Positions 1-12,768 of a DNA stretch of 64,000 bases are shown here, piece by piece (the stretch's first letter is position 1; each line of letters begins with the position of its first letter). The stretch comes from Diadema setosum (Eukaryota; Echinodermata; Echinoidea; Diadematoida; Diadematidae). A program made the translations under genes and the position numbers. Location: assembly GCA_033980235.1 (NCBI GenBank), contig CM067070.1:9750195-9814194 (forward strand), given 5' to 3'. The notes beneath the pieces were generated by a model that worked only from the letters and a program-made list of their open reading frames with translations, was not told where the DNA came from and searched no databases.

Positions 1-2197
1 TTTTGTTTTTCGGATTAACGAACCTTCAGAATAACGAATATCCGACACACACAAATTCCCTATATGCTTAGAGGTTTGTTAATCCTAAATTCACAAAAGG
101 TTCGTTAATCCGAACATTTGTGACGTTATTCCGAAGGTTCGTTAGTCCGAAAATAAAATAGGGTTCGCTATTCCAAAAGGTTGTTTATTCGAAAATAATA
201 TAGGGTTCGTTATTCCGAGATTCGTTAATCCCAAAATCAAACAACGTTCTGGAACGGGTCATAAGACTTTTTTGCACGTTCTTAAAACGTTTTTAAACGT
301 TCTAGAGGGTTTTCAAAAGTTATCGGGATGTCTATATCGTCCAAACGTTTTTCTGTCGGTCCTTAAAACTTTAGAAATTTTTTTTTAGTGTTATCTTACC
401 GTTTAAAACAACGTTTTCATAACGTCCAATTGAAACGTTTAAATACGTCAAAAACCTTCCACAAGAAGACGTTCTGAAAACGTTTTGATAAAACGTTCAA
501 ATAACGAACTTGGAATGTTTCAAGAACGTTTAGAAAACGTCTTTGTGTTAGCTGGGTAAAGACGTAAAATTCAAGTCAGTTTTGAGACGTATTATTCACT
601 TCATATATACGACGTATTAGTGAAATAAAATGTACTTTGCTTTGCAACCTATTTACCACGTCATATTAATGACGTGACGTTAAATTTACGTCAGTTTTGC
701 GACGTCTTTGTGACTTCATATAATAAGGCCTACGAATTATAATTCTATAGAGTTATATCAGTTTGCGACATATTACTGTCGTCAGAACGACAATTTCACG
801 TCAGTCAACTGTCAAAAATAAGATTTTTTTTTTTTGCTCAAATGGAAGACATAGAGAGACGTCATTATCTAGACTTTAGAAAGGCGTAATAACTGTCGTT
901 TGTTTGCGGTAAAAAATAAGCAAAGAAAAGAGACGCTATTTAGACGTCTCAAACTGACGCCAATAAGTCGTATTGTTGTTTGAAGATATATAAAAGACGT
1001 CATATTTGTGACGTCTTTCTGACGCCTGGTTGGTTATACGAAGACGTTGTAAAGACGTGTAGATTACTAATTTAAAGTCTTATAGACGAAAATAAACACA
1101 GATACTTGACATCATAAACGTTTCAAACTAACGTCAATATGTCGTATTTTTGCTCAAATGGAAGTTGTCCCAAAGATGTCATTGGTGGTCATTAGATTCG
1201 TCTAGATGACGTGTAAATCACAATTCTAAAGACAAGATTTACGTCAGAATAACGTCATGAGCACGTCATCTACACGTTAATTCATGCCTTTTTAATGTAT
1301 ATTGGAAAAGAAAAAAAGGAAGACGTCTGAAAGACGCCTTTTTCACGAAGACTATGTAAACAAGGAAATGGACGTGATTTTGACGTCATTTTTAGATCGT
1401 GGGCGGTTAAGGTCTAATAGAGCGCATATGAGTACCTCAAAATACAACCATGATACAAATCTGGGTCCTAGCTGACATTTGGACGTTTCTAAACATTCTT
1501 GAAACGTTCCAAGTTCGTTATTTGGACGTTTTGTCAAAACGTTTTCAGAACATCATTTTTCTGGAAGGTTTTCGACGTATTCAAAACGTTTCAACTGGAC
1601 GTTGTAAAAACGCTTTTTTTAAACATTAAAATAACAAGAAACCTTTCTAATTTTTTAAGGACCGACAGAAAACCTTTGTACGTTATAGACATCCAGATAA
1701 CTTTTGAACAAAAAAAAAAAAATCTTATGACCCATTCCAGAACCCTGTTTGATTTTTGGATTAACGAACCTTCGGAATAACGAACCCTATATCATTTTCG
1801 AATAAATGAGCCTTTGGAATAGAAACCCTATTTTATTTTCGGACTAACGAACCGTCGGAATAACGTCACAAATGTTCGGATTAACGAACCTTTCTTGAAT
1901 TTAGGGTTAGCAAACCTCTAAATATAGGGCATTTGTGTGTTTCGGATATTCGTTATTCCGAAGGTTCGTTAATCCGAAAATCAAAAAGGGTATGTTAATC
2001 CGAAGGTTCATTGATCCGACAATGTAATAGGGTCCATAACGAACCTTCGGAATAACGAACCTTTGGAAAACGACACTTCGGAATAACGAACCGAATTCGA
2101 AAAAAAGAACCTTCCGAATAACGAATCTTTGGAATAACGAATCTTCGGAATAAAGAACCTTCTGAATAACGAACCTTCTCAATAACGAACTGTAACC
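1..2197. mobile_element. Large foldback element of the TTCGTTATTCCGAAGG family, left end cut off
   Basis: Bases 1 to about 545 are matched in reverse complement by about 1458 to 1991, giving arms of over 500 bp at high similarity around a central region of about 0.9 kb. The outer parts of both arms are made of degenerate TTCGTTAATCCGAAAAT units. Inner arm parts are rich in AACGTTTT words and the centre in GACGT words. The right end, CGAACTGTAACC at 2186-2197, matches the termini of three smaller relatives in the window that show 8-bp target duplications. The left end lies outside the window. No ORF of note is present, so this is a non-autonomous foldback element. Superfamily hAT is inferred from its relatives' target-site length only. 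Confidence 0.75.
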
Positions 2198-3267
2198 ATG
2201 ATATTTTGGGTGCTATCATCGTTCAAACTTATAGTTATCAGTTTCCTATGAATGTATTTCATAAAAACTCGAAAGTAGCCTCTGTGACTTTGAACTAATG
2301 CTCGTTGCTCCAACGTAATGAAAAGATCTTGAATTTGGCTAATATCGGGCAAATTGATTTTCATTTGGTTATCGATTAATATCATTAAAAATAAGTGAAA
2401 TCATTTTTTCCCAATTAACACATTATAAAACGATCGTTTCAAATCTCTTCTAAAAATGTGTCTTACTTGAGAATCGGATCTGTGGGTTTGATTTTTTTTT
2501 CTCTCTCTCTCACATAGTAAACAGGGGTCATATGGCTCTGCTGATATTGATAAACTTCATCTGGTAAACTTCTATCACAGCTCTAATATCTCATCACTTT
2601 TTATGTGTACGATACTGCACGACTTCGGGACAACAAATCACGCATGGCTTCCCTTTTTGGGTGTCAGTCGACAACAAATGGTTTATACACATTCAAAGTC
2701 ATGAACCCACCTAGGAATCTGATACCAGTTAAAGCCTGGTGTTTGTTTCTATAATATATCGATCATGACGTTTTCTAAAAAGTTGCGGGTATATATAACA
2801 AGAACTCTCGAGTTTTGGAGCGCGCTCGGTAACCAGCTATTTTGTACGTGTGAATGCGGCTAGTGTTCTTACAAACAAACAAACAAACAAACCAACAAAT
2901 CAGTGTTTTAATATTCAATTGCTTCTCTTCATCATTTCAATTACGGGTGCTAGGCCATGTGCGCATTGGAGGGAGGGATATGAATATATTGCCAGCCGCA
3001 ATACTTATTTAGACTTATGATAATGATGATGATGCTGAAAACTTTGAAAGAGATTTCGTGAAGTTGTTGTTGATGGATTGATGACATGTAAAAAAGTATT
3101 GATATTGGTGGAAGATATATTGCTTGTGGTGATATGTATACGATGGTAATACGAGTGATAATCGTGGTGATAAGATGATATCCAGTTGTGAAATGATAGT
3201 AATGATGTTTATGGTCGTGCATGGTAATCTAATAAAAGCAGTGATGGTAGTGATGATTGGTTGATAT
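2198..3267. other. Noncoding stretch with simple repeats
   Basis: No exon or element is recognised. It holds a short CT run near 2502-2513, a CAAA array at 2871-2893 and a degenerate GATGAT-rich part at about 3018-3200. The short minus ORF over the last part is low-complexity translation. Confidence 0.5.
2871..2893. repeat. (CAAA)n microsatellite
   Basis: About six uninterrupted ACAA/CAAA units are seen directly. It may be the tail of a lost retroelement, but no body is recognised to its left. Confidence 0.75.
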
Positions 3268-3814
3268 TAAAGGAAACCAAAACCCAAAGACCAATGATAT
3301 GGATTGAGTGAACGCAGCAACATTAGCATTATACATCAGTGAAAGTTTGAGGAAAAATCAGACAATAGATGCAAAGTTTTTCGTTTTTATATTTTTTTGT
3401 GCTGTAATCACTGAATAAAGAGACTACTAGAGACCATGGTGGGCAACAATGTAAAGAAAATATGAAGAAAATTCCACACACAAAAAAAAATCAATTAAAT
3501 TATACATTCCATCAACTTAATTGATACTGACTTATATTAAGGGTATACCATTCCCCTATCTTTCTGAAAGTGGTTAATCATATGCTCTTCCATTACTCAA
3601 GAAAAGTGAAAACATGTTTGGTTTCTTTATATTTTCTTTATGTTGTTGCCCACACATGATGTCATGCATCCAGTGGTTCCAACATCAAAACTTTAAAAAT
3701 TCATAACTTTTGCATCGATTGCCCGATTTTCCTTAAACTTTCACTATAATGTGTTCTACTATTGTTGCTGCTTTCACTCAATCCACATTTCTTTTTGGGT
3801 TTTGGTTTCCTTCA
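3268..3814. mobile_element. Foldback MITE, TIR AAGGAAACCAAAACCC
   Basis: The left terminus AAGGAAACCAAAACCC at about 3270 is matched in inverse orientation by GGGTTTTGGTTTCCTT ending near 3812. The inverted homology continues inward for more than 150 bp, including the word GGGCAACAA near 3442 and its complement near 3645. There is no coding capacity. The size of about 545 bp and nearly full-length inverted symmetry fit a non-autonomous DNA element. A target duplication could not be fixed. Confidence 0.75.
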
Positions 3815-5728
3815 ATGCTGGTTGTGATGGTAGAGGTGACGATGGTAAGTGAGGAGAAGGACTATAGGGTTGGCAAAGATAAAGTGAACATCAAGAAATT
3901 ATTGATAGGGCAATTCAAACCGTAATACAAGAGCAATTTTGCACATGTATGGACTGGGAAAATGAATTGATTTTGATGGAAATAGCACATCTTTTGATTT
4001 TTTAATGCCGATCCAAAATGCTTTTTAAAGCTGATTGAATTGAACTATTTATAGAGAGATTTCATCGATCAAAATCGATGATTACTAGCTCCCCTCCCCC
4101 CCCCCTCCCGCAGTTTCTCTTCCCTCCCCCATCTTCATCATGGATGTTATTGCATGAGAATGTAATCATATACGTTGATATATATGAATCTGAACTAAAA
4201 AGGAGCCTATACTACGCCTTTCTGAAATCATTGTGAAGTTGGAGGATAAACCCAAATTAACCCAGGAGTTCATCCATGTTACCCAAGACCAAATGTCCTC
4301 TTCGAATCTGATTTTGTGGGGCTTAATAAACATGATCAATGTTAACAGTAGCAATCGCTGCAGACCTAAATATTTGTGAATTTTGTGATTTTTATTGGCT
4401 CTTTCGACCTCCTCTCGGGGTATGAGAGTAGCAAACAAAGAGTATAGATAACAATATAAAAAACCAGTGAATACAAAACTCAGAGATTACACATGACACA
4501 AAAGATATACAAGATTATAGTGTATATGGGAATACAAACATGAGTAAAATGAAAAGATATACAGACGTTAATCTACATGTAAATAGCTGATTACAAATTT
4601 GACAAAGAAGGTTGCTTCACTAACCTATATACCGCTACGTGCGCTACGTATATACTTTGATTATGATTTATTCCAAGCTTCAATTAGATTTCCAATTTAC
4701 TTTTTGCAAGATATTGATGACGACGTCGAGTTTGCATGCATCCTAGCCAGTAACGCAAGTCTCGCGAGACACAGGAAAAGTGTCAGCAGACGGCGAACAA
4801 AACTACAGAAATACCACCTACAGCAAAACCGAACGAGATGTCGATGACATGTGAAGTGAAAACACACACAGACACACAGACACACACACACACACACACA
4901 CACACACGAACACTCACATACGCGCATACGCATACCCATACACACAAACCCGTTGTTATGTTTCTGCTTGAAGGACGGCGTCCCATTCTCACATTGTAAT
5001 CTGATTCTGTGGTTAGCAGACGACCATGCCAATGGTACTCATGTATACTAAGTACTGTGTAACAGTACGAACTCAACGCCTAACTGCTGAAGTCCACGCA
5101 CATGCGTACAAAAACCAACTTGTACACTGATAGTCTTTACTCAAGTGCCACAATTGGCAATTTTGACGCGTAAGGGTTACGGGAAAAAAAAATCGCCGAC
5201 CGGACATACCGTTCGGAAGCCTGGCCCCTTCAAAACATGTTTGCCAACCCCAAAATCGCTCAAAAACGTGATTTTGTGTACAAAGTCAATACAAATTGAG
5301 TTTTTGTCAATTAATTCATATAAAGGTTCATATATTTAATTTTAATGGCTGAAATCAATTTATTTTAGTATAATTATGCTTCAAAAAATGTGTATGACAA
5401 ATTCTGCTAAAGAACAACAAAAGCAAAAGTTCGATAAAACAAAGAAATACATTAAAAATTGATAATTTTGATACTGAATTTTTTTTCACGCACAAATGTT
5501 TCGAATGTCACTAGGAATATTTACACCAAAAATCAGCATTCCATTTGCTTTTTTAAGCCAATTACAGACGAAAATTATGTTTTCTGCATATATTTGCATA
5601 ATTAATTGATTTAAAATGTAAAATGCAAATTTTTTGAAAATCTAACTTAATAATTTTGTAGATTACATCCGGCTTTATCTTCATGCAAAATTTTGCGGCG
5701 ATCGCGCGATCAACGACCGAGATCTGAA
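3815..5728. other. Noncoding stretch, no gene recognised
   Basis: The short ORFs here, including the minus 4697-5076 ones over a CA array, look like chance or low-complexity frames. A C-rich run lies at about 4093-4107. No match to the cytoplasmic exons of the downstream paralogue (42386-43958) was seen here, although the 3' end of IgR-1 would be expected in this direction. Confidence 0.45.
4862..4908. repeat. (CA)n microsatellite
   Basis: An almost uninterrupted CA dinucleotide run with two GA interruptions at its left side. Confidence 0.9.
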
Positions 5729-5746
5729 GGGGGGGGGGGGGGGGGG
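5729..5746. repeat. Poly-G run at a retroelement 5' truncation
   Basis: Eighteen consecutive G stand directly before the first base that translates as reverse transcriptase. Homopolymers of this length are often miscounted in assemblies. Confidence 0.8.
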
Positions 5747-5850
5747 CATAGACTTCTTAAATTTATTAATAAGTATGCTTTACTTATTCCCAATCAATAT
5801 GGTTTCAGAAAAAATTATTCAACTGATTTAGCACTAATACAAATTTATGA

Positions 5851-8800
5851 CTAGACTTGGAATTTGTCAACACTGACAAATTAGGTGATCCGATCTGTTC
5901 GTAAATCAACGATTTGAGTCTCCTGATCCCAATAGGCATGACCATACCGGTTTCATCTGTGTTTAGTGGACATTGGCCGTGTGATGTTTGGATTCTCATT
6001 TAGAAAAGGTAGTCAGACCTGACATCTATGGTACACAATTCCGTATACACTAACGAAGATACAGAACGAAGTATATTTGACCTTTGACCCCAATTTGCAC
6101 AGACAAGATGGCATCTGAGCAAAAAGTGGTTATTTTGTGAAATGATCCTTGTAACATGGTCTTTACGTGTGCAAAATATGGGAAAGATAGGACATGTATT
6201 CACCAAGATACAGGATGATACATTTATGACCTTTGACCCTAATTTACATACCCAAGATGACGTCTGATCAAGTAGTTGTTATTTTATGAAATAATGTACG
6301 TGACATGAACTAAACATGTGCAAAATATGGGGGTGATAAGGCCTGTTTTTCTTGAGTTATTGTAAAGAAAGTTGCAGAAAGAAAGAAGTATCTCAATACA
6401 TCGAAGATAAGCTTTAATTTCAACCACGTTTTTTGACGTGATCCCGACATCGTATGAAAAAATGGAGGGCACATTTTCGATAGCCCAGTCTCAGCTACAA
6501 CCTATTAAAATCTGGGAGAAATTCACCAAAGCATAAGTGAGCTACTGCTCGAAAAGGACAGTCATGTCAATTTTCATTCCAGAAAAACTGCACTCCCATA
6601 GAGATAACACGTAAACTGGTCAAATTCGACAAGGTTACTTTCAATCCATTTTTACGAGGTTATGCTGTCATTCAATCAAAATTGTGTTATTACATAACTG
6701 ATAGAGCATTAAATTAGCTACAGCATACTGAAATCTGGGTGAAAATTGGCCAAGGATAAGTGAGATACGCTCGAGTAAACTTGAAATTTGATGACGTCAT
6801 TTTGAAATTTTACTCTTTTTGATTTATTAAGAAATTTGATACCTTTTCATCTTTTTTTCAGCATTGCCAACCCATGAAATGACATGTTCAACTCATCAGT
6901 TTTCAAAATATGTCAAGAAAATGGGGGGTCACCGGCTATCCTGGCGAGTAAACTCGGATTTAAAATTGGCGTTTTTTTGGCATTGTTGCACTGTATATCG
7001 CCATTAACGCGCGCGCGGATTTTCAACTTCGACGGGCCCGTATGACGTCATATTGAGTCGGATTGACTTGAAACTTGGCAGAAATATTCCTTGACATTTC
7101 AGACATCCGATCTGTGTAAAAAAAGTGGACATTTCTATTGCATATAAGCTATACGTGCGTATATGCGCGCGCGCGTACGCGTCCGTCCAATTTTTTCAAT
7201 TTTTCAAAAAATGCTCCAAATGGTCTGAAACGTGTGCAAAAAAAATTTGAGCTCGATTTGAGCATACAAATATTTCGACGCGCGCGTACGCGCGCGTTTT
7301 AAGAGAAAATATGAATTTTGAGAATATGAGTAGAATGCGCATAACTTGAAATATATGTGACGTAAATTTCATTGAAAAATTCTATTCCATTAATGAGATA
7401 TGATTGAGAATGTGTTTTCATATAATGACGTCATAGTGACGTCACGGTCGACTGATCAGTATTATACATTAGATATGTCGTCTTTGGGACATGATACATA
7501 TATGGTATAATTTTGAAATTGATAGGACGAGGACTTTCTGAGCTAACCTCTACACAAATTTTGTCCAGAAATAAAGAAGAAGAAGAACCAACAAAGAATC
7601 CGTACAGATACAGAAGGTGATCCGAGAGGATACTCGGATCACCTAATGAAGCTAAGCTTTGATTACTTAAGCCGAGCTTTTCGACGTGCTTTTGACGTCG
7701 TATGAAAAAACGGAGGACGTATTACGATAGCGCAAAGTCTCAGCTACAACATATTAAAATCTGGGAGAAATTCATCGAAGGGTGAGTGAGCTGGTGCTCG
7801 ATAAAGACAATCATGTCAATTTTCACATCTAGAAAAATTCCCTCCCATAGAGATAACACGTCATAATGACGATAAAGAAAGAAGTACATATGACCTTTGA
7901 CCCCACTTTGCACAGACAAGATGTCATCTGAGCAAAAAGTGGTTATTTTGTGATATGATCCTTGTAATATGGTCTTTACGTGTGCAAAATATGGGAAAGA
8001 TAGAACATGTATTCACCAAGATACAGGATGAAACATTTATGACCTTTGACCCTAATTTACATACTCAAGATGGCATCTGATCAAGTAGTTGTTATTTTAT
8101 GAAATAATGAACGTGACATGAACTAAGCATGTGCAAAATATGGTGTTGATAGGGTATGTTTTTCTTGAGTTATTGCAAAGAAAGTTGCAGAAAGAAAGAA
8201 ATATTTCAATACAACGAATATAAGCTTTAATTTCAACCAAGTTTATTGACGTGATCCCGACATCGTATGAAAAAACGAAAGACACACTTACGATAGCCCA
8301 AAGTCTCAGCTACAACATATTAAAATCTGGGAGAAATTCACCGAAGCATAAGTGAGCTACTGCTCGAAAAGGACAGTCATGTCAATTTTCATTCCAGAAA
8401 AACTGCACTCCCATAGAGATAACACGTAAACTGGTCAAATTCGACAAGGTTACTTTCAATCCATTTTTACGAGGTTATGCTGTCATTCAATCAAAATTGT
8501 GTTATTACATAACTGATAGAGCATTAAATTAGCTACAGCATACTGAAATCTGGGTGAAAATTGGCCAAGGATAAGTGAGATACGCTCGAGTAAACTTGAA
8601 ATTTGATGACGTCATTTTGAAATTTTACTCTTTTTGATTTATTAAGAAATTTGATACCTTTTCATCTTTTTTTCAGCATTGCCAACCCATGAAATGACAT
8701 GTTCAACTCATCAGTTTTCAAAATATGTCAAGAAAATGGGGGGTCACCGTCTATCCTGGCGAGTAAACTCGGATTTAAAATTGGCGTTTTTTTGGCATTG

Positions 8801-9461
8801 TTGCACTGTATATCGCCATTAACGCGCGCGCGGATTTTCAACTTCGACGGGCCCGTATGACGTCATATTGAGTCGGATTGACTTGAAACTTGGCAGAAAT
8901 ATTCCTTGACATTTCAGACATCCGATCTGTGTAAAAAAAGTGGACATTTCTATTGCATATAAGCTATACGTGCGTATATGCGCGCGCGCGTACGCGTCCG
9001 TCCAATTTTTTCAATTTTTCAAAAAATGCTCCAAATGGTCTGAAACGTGTGCAAAAAAAATTTGAGCTCGATTTGAGCATACAAATATTTCGACGCGCGC
9101 GTACGCGCGCGTTTTAAGAGAAAATATGAATTTTGAGAATATGAGTAGAATGCGCATAACTTGAAATATATGTGACGTAAATTTCATTGAAAAATTCTAT
9201 TCCATTAATGAGATATGATTGAGAATGTGTTTTCATATAATGACGTCATAGTGACGTCACGGTCGACTGATCAGTATTATACATTAGATCTGTCGTCTTT
9301 GGGACATGATACATATATGGTATAATTTTGAAATTGATAGGACGAGGACTTTCTGAGCTAACCTCTACACAAATTTTGTCCAGAAATAAAGAAGAAGAAG
9401 AACCAACAAAGAATCCGTACAGATACAGAAGGTGATCCGAGAGGATACTCGGATCACCTAA
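5851..9461. mobile_element. Tandemly repeated DNA element, TIR TTAGGTGATCCGA
   Basis: TTAGGTGATCCGA at 5881 is complemented by TCGGATCACCTA ending at 7645 and again at 9460. The two right ends are 1815 bp apart. The segment about 6065-7646 recurs at about 7880-9461, and from about 6480 on the copies are nearly identical, with only scattered differences. The piece 7647-7879 resembles 6393-6612, so the array is a partial tandem duplication. No transposase is encoded. It holds a CG-rich self-complementary stretch (CGCGCGCGTACGCGCGCG). It splits the RT of a CR1-like element. Confidence 0.75.
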
Positions 9462-9462
9462 T

Positions 9463-10596
9463 AAAGTTACGAGTGCTTTTGCAAACAACGAACATGTTGC
9501 AGGTATATTTTGTGATTTGAGTAAGGCATTCGATACTCTTGACCATTCTATTTTACTCACCAAACTTAGTCATTATGGTATTCGAAGACGAGCACTTTTA
9601 TGGCTTAAAGATTATCTAACTAATAGAAGACAATATGTTACTTTTAATGATTGTGAATCTGACCCCCTTTTAATTAAATGTGGTGTTCCTGAAGGCTCAA
9701 TTCTGGGCCCACTATTATTCCTTTTTTATGTTAATGATATCATAAATACATCCTCTCTTCTCTTTTTTGTTCTATTTGCTGATGATACTTATATATTTTA
9801 TTCTCATAAAGGTCTTAACATTTTAAATGATACTTTAAATTTTGAAATTAGTAAAGTATCAAATTAGTTTAAGTCTAATAAACTTTCTTTGAATGTAAAA
9901 AAACTCATTTCATTTATTTCAAACTTCATTCTCATAATGAAGATACGTTGATACATATCAACATTGATGATATCCCATTAGAAAAGAAAACGAATTCAAA
10001 ATTTGTGGGAGTATTATATAGATGAAAGTTTGACTTGGAATGAGCATCTGCATTATGTTACAACGTGTATTTCTAGAAATATAGGGATAATTTCCAAGCT
10101 GAAGTTCTTTCTTCCTCGTTCAACTTTATTTCTATTATTAAGTTATTGCAATGATGTATTGGGTACTTGCGGCTCTACCAAAATAAATTCTATATTCAAA
10201 TTACAAGAGAAGGTTATACGTATTTGTACAGGATCGCATTTTCTGGCTCATACTGATTCTTTATTTCATGAGCTTAAAACATTGAAGGTTTCTGATTTGA
10301 ACATTATTCAAGTAGCAGTAATTATGTTTAAATATATACATGATCAACTTCCATCATCGTTTGATAACATGTTTAGGTTCAATACTTCTGTCCATTCGTA
10401 CCCTACTCGTATATGTAGAAATTTCCACCTTTTGAATCCCAAATTATTAGTGACACATAAATCTATAAGACATTCGGGTCCGGACATTTGGAATAATCTC
10501 CCGGATAATATAAAGTCCTGTTTAAGTATTTATTCTTTGAAAGCTGCACTAAAACGATATTTGATACAATCATATTCTCCAAACCAATTGAGCTAA
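9463..10596 (+). pseudogene. CR1-like reverse transcriptase, 3' half
   Basis: The translation carries the RT motifs DLSKAFDTLDHSIL (palm), GVPEGSILGPLLF (B box, with E for the usual Q) and FADDTYIF (catalytic YADD-like box). A stop at 9865-9867 and a frameshift near 9990 break the frame. The C-terminal part, 10003-10596, contains HSYPTR and PDIWNNLP, the post-RT domain typical of CR1/L2-like elements. The same family is represented by the fragment at 51598-51930. It is not a host gene. Confidence 0.85.
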
Positions 10597-11021
10597 CAAA
10601 TATTTATAGTATAGATTGTCATCGTATTGTCAATCTCTATTTTCTTCCTTCAACTGCATCTTGCACTCTCACCTGCAACTGCACTGCACTCACCTGATCA
10701 CCTTCCTCCAAGAGAGTTATGTCGTTGGATAGTCATTTTATGAGACCGCCATCCATTTCAAGCTTAATCGCTTATGATGGTGGTCTCCTGCATTCAATAA
10801 TCTCTGTTGTTTACTGAAAAATACTGTATATCTTATTTTATGTTTTTGTGTATCTACATTGCTCAATGCAATCACCTATGTGTATCTATTTATGTAGGCC
10901 TACTGTTATCGATTTATTTCACTGCACTTGTTATTCTCTGTCTTTGTACTTTTTGAAGTTTGCATTCAAATTGCATCTGATTGAATGCAGAAATAAAAGC
11001 AAACAAACAAACAAACAAACA

Positions 11022-11537
11022 ATAATGCCCCCCCCCCCCCCAGGAATTCAAGCTCGCTAACTAGCCCAGGTAAGTTAGGGTTAACATACGTCAGTAGCAA
11101 GTCGAAGAACTGTGTGCTTTATTCAAAAAGTAAAGTTTTGTGAAATTCTCTTTTTATTTCCCTTACACATGTATAGTTGCACGCATGTGACATCATATAC
11201 TGTAGTAGTCTTCTCTTCCAGCAGTGACTACGCAGATATTTAAAATATTCATAACTTTTGAACGGATTGTCCAATTTTACTTATCTTGAATAAGTTACAT
11301 ATTAGTTAGATATAAAGATATCTAAATCTCAGAATCTTAAACCTTGCATTTTTCATCAGATTTTAATTTCCGCATAACTTATTGTCTTTATCTCAACTTG
11401 TTGAGGCCTGAAAACGCATGAACTGATGTGTTAATAGGTGTTTTTTTTTCCCTTTATCCTCCTCCGAGGGAATTTATTTTATATATTTAAACTGTTGACG
11501 CCTAACGCATTAACTTAAGAGTTGATAGCTGACTAAC
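11022..11537. other. Intron or 3' flank of IgR-1
   Basis: A C run (11030-11041) is followed by AT-rich sequence with no coding signal. In the paralogue the equivalent interval leads to the cytoplasmic exons. No homologue of those exons is visible here. Confidence 0.4.
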
Positions 11538-11651
11538 CTCTATAAAGCTTGAAAGAAATAACCATCACACAGCATGCAATTATCATGAAGCAGCCTGTCA
11601 CAATAGGGACGACTTTGCAGAGGAAAAATGAATCCTTTTCAGCTGGAGGAT
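11538..11651 (-). CDS. IgR-1 transmembrane exon
   Basis: This 114-bp exon encodes a membrane-proximal stalk (PPAEKDSFFLCK) and one hydrophobic helix, VVPIVTGCFMIIACCVMVIS, followed by the basic stop-transfer FKLYR. The acceptor is TCTCTGCACAG and the donor is GTTAGT. Both junctions are phase 1, as the preceding Ig exon requires. The paralogous exon at 45117-45227 aligns along its whole length and is one codon shorter. The function inferred is to anchor the receptor as a type I membrane protein. It is the last IgR-1 exon found in the window. Confidence 0.85.
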
Positions 11652-12768
11652 CTGTGCAGAGAAATATTGTAGACCAAGCTGATAATGGTTATAACTAAAA
11701 CTGCAAAACACTGTGTAGAATGTATTTTTCTTCAGGTAAAGAATGATGATGATACCAGAGTTATGTTGTTGATAGAGTAATGAAGAATTGGCAGGTTTTT
11801 AATGCTACGTAAAACACGATGTGTTTTTTTCATTGTAAATATCCTGACAGAGATGATATTAATATTATAAGAATGCACGTGAAAAAAATCCCTACATATT
11901 TTAGTTCTTTCCGCCAATGGACAATGAAATAATGCATTCCATAAACAAAGAAGGCAAAAATCCACAAAATCGAACAATCACAGAGAAAAATATCCCTGTT
12001 ATGCAATCAAAATTCTTACGCCTCCGATCACAGTACAATAAAAATGTATCATTGCCAATGTTGTTGTCCGTGGTGTTGTTCCGCTCATCTTCTGTAATTC
12101 TTGTGATGTGATAGAGAGTGTCGAAATAGAAAATGATGACACTCTTGAAGAACTGATAGGATTGACAGAAGTGATCAATCACAGGGAAAAATACTCCTAT
12201 GTGATTAAACTTTTGCTCGTACATTCATAATTATTAAAGTGACAATGCATTATAAGCGTATCATTGCCATGGTTGTTGTTCGTGATATACAATGTAATTC
12301 CACTGATTCTCTTTTCTGTAATTCTTGTGATGTGATAGAGAGTGTCAAATGAATGATGGCACTCTTGTAGGCTGATCAGAGAGTGCGATTTCTGAAAAAA
12401 AAAATGTAATATTACATGCCTTCCTTTCACCAGCTTAAATTAACAATAACAGATAATGCTCACGTGAATACCAATAGGCCTACAAACTTCAATAATGTTC
12501 CGTAATGCATGCACTTCGCTGTTTATTGCTTCTCAACCTTTTCTTCCTAATACTCCTTGCTTCTTTCTTGTCTACATACTGCTTTCCTCTTCATAATCCC
12601 TCTGAATATACTTATTTTGATTTGTTGTGGGTCCTCTAAGCGATGTTATATGACGCTTTTTTGTGAGAAAGTACAGACCTACAGTAATCGGCATGCTAAT
12701 CAAAACATCAAACACAATTATGGAATCCCTAAACGTATATTTCGAGACACGTAATGATATCAACTTGC
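11652..12768. other. IgR-1 intron between transmembrane and third Ig exons
   Basis: No coding exon is supported. The stretch 11700-12480 aligns with 45300-45750 and 51930-52010 of IgR-2. The IgR-2 intron is therefore about 6 kb longer here because of retroelement insertions. Two internal copies of a TGATAGAGAGTGTC-containing segment lie near 12110 and 12335. Confidence 0.5.

Larger units (their letters stand above)
5747..11021 (+). mobile_element. CR1-like non-LTR retrotransposon, 5'-truncated and split by a nested insertion
   Basis: Bases 5747-5851 translate to the RT segment with the motif QYGFRKNYST, ending in an IYD tripeptide. The RT reading resumes at 9463 with a KVT tripeptide followed by FCDLSKAFDTLDHS. 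The two parts join without loss, so 5851-9461 is an insertion. The 3' part runs through the FADD catalytic box and the C-terminal domain to a stop at 10596. A 3' UTR and the tail AATAAAAGCAAACAAACAAAC end near 11021. It lies between the IgR-1 transmembrane exon and the window's left part, in the opposite orientation to that gene. Many frame breaks make it inactive. Confidence 0.85.

Noticed and set aside
4697..5076. Overlapping minus ORFs of 111 and 97 aa
   Set aside because: They cross a CA microsatellite, giving Val/Cys-rich low-complexity translation. No splice or domain signal is present.
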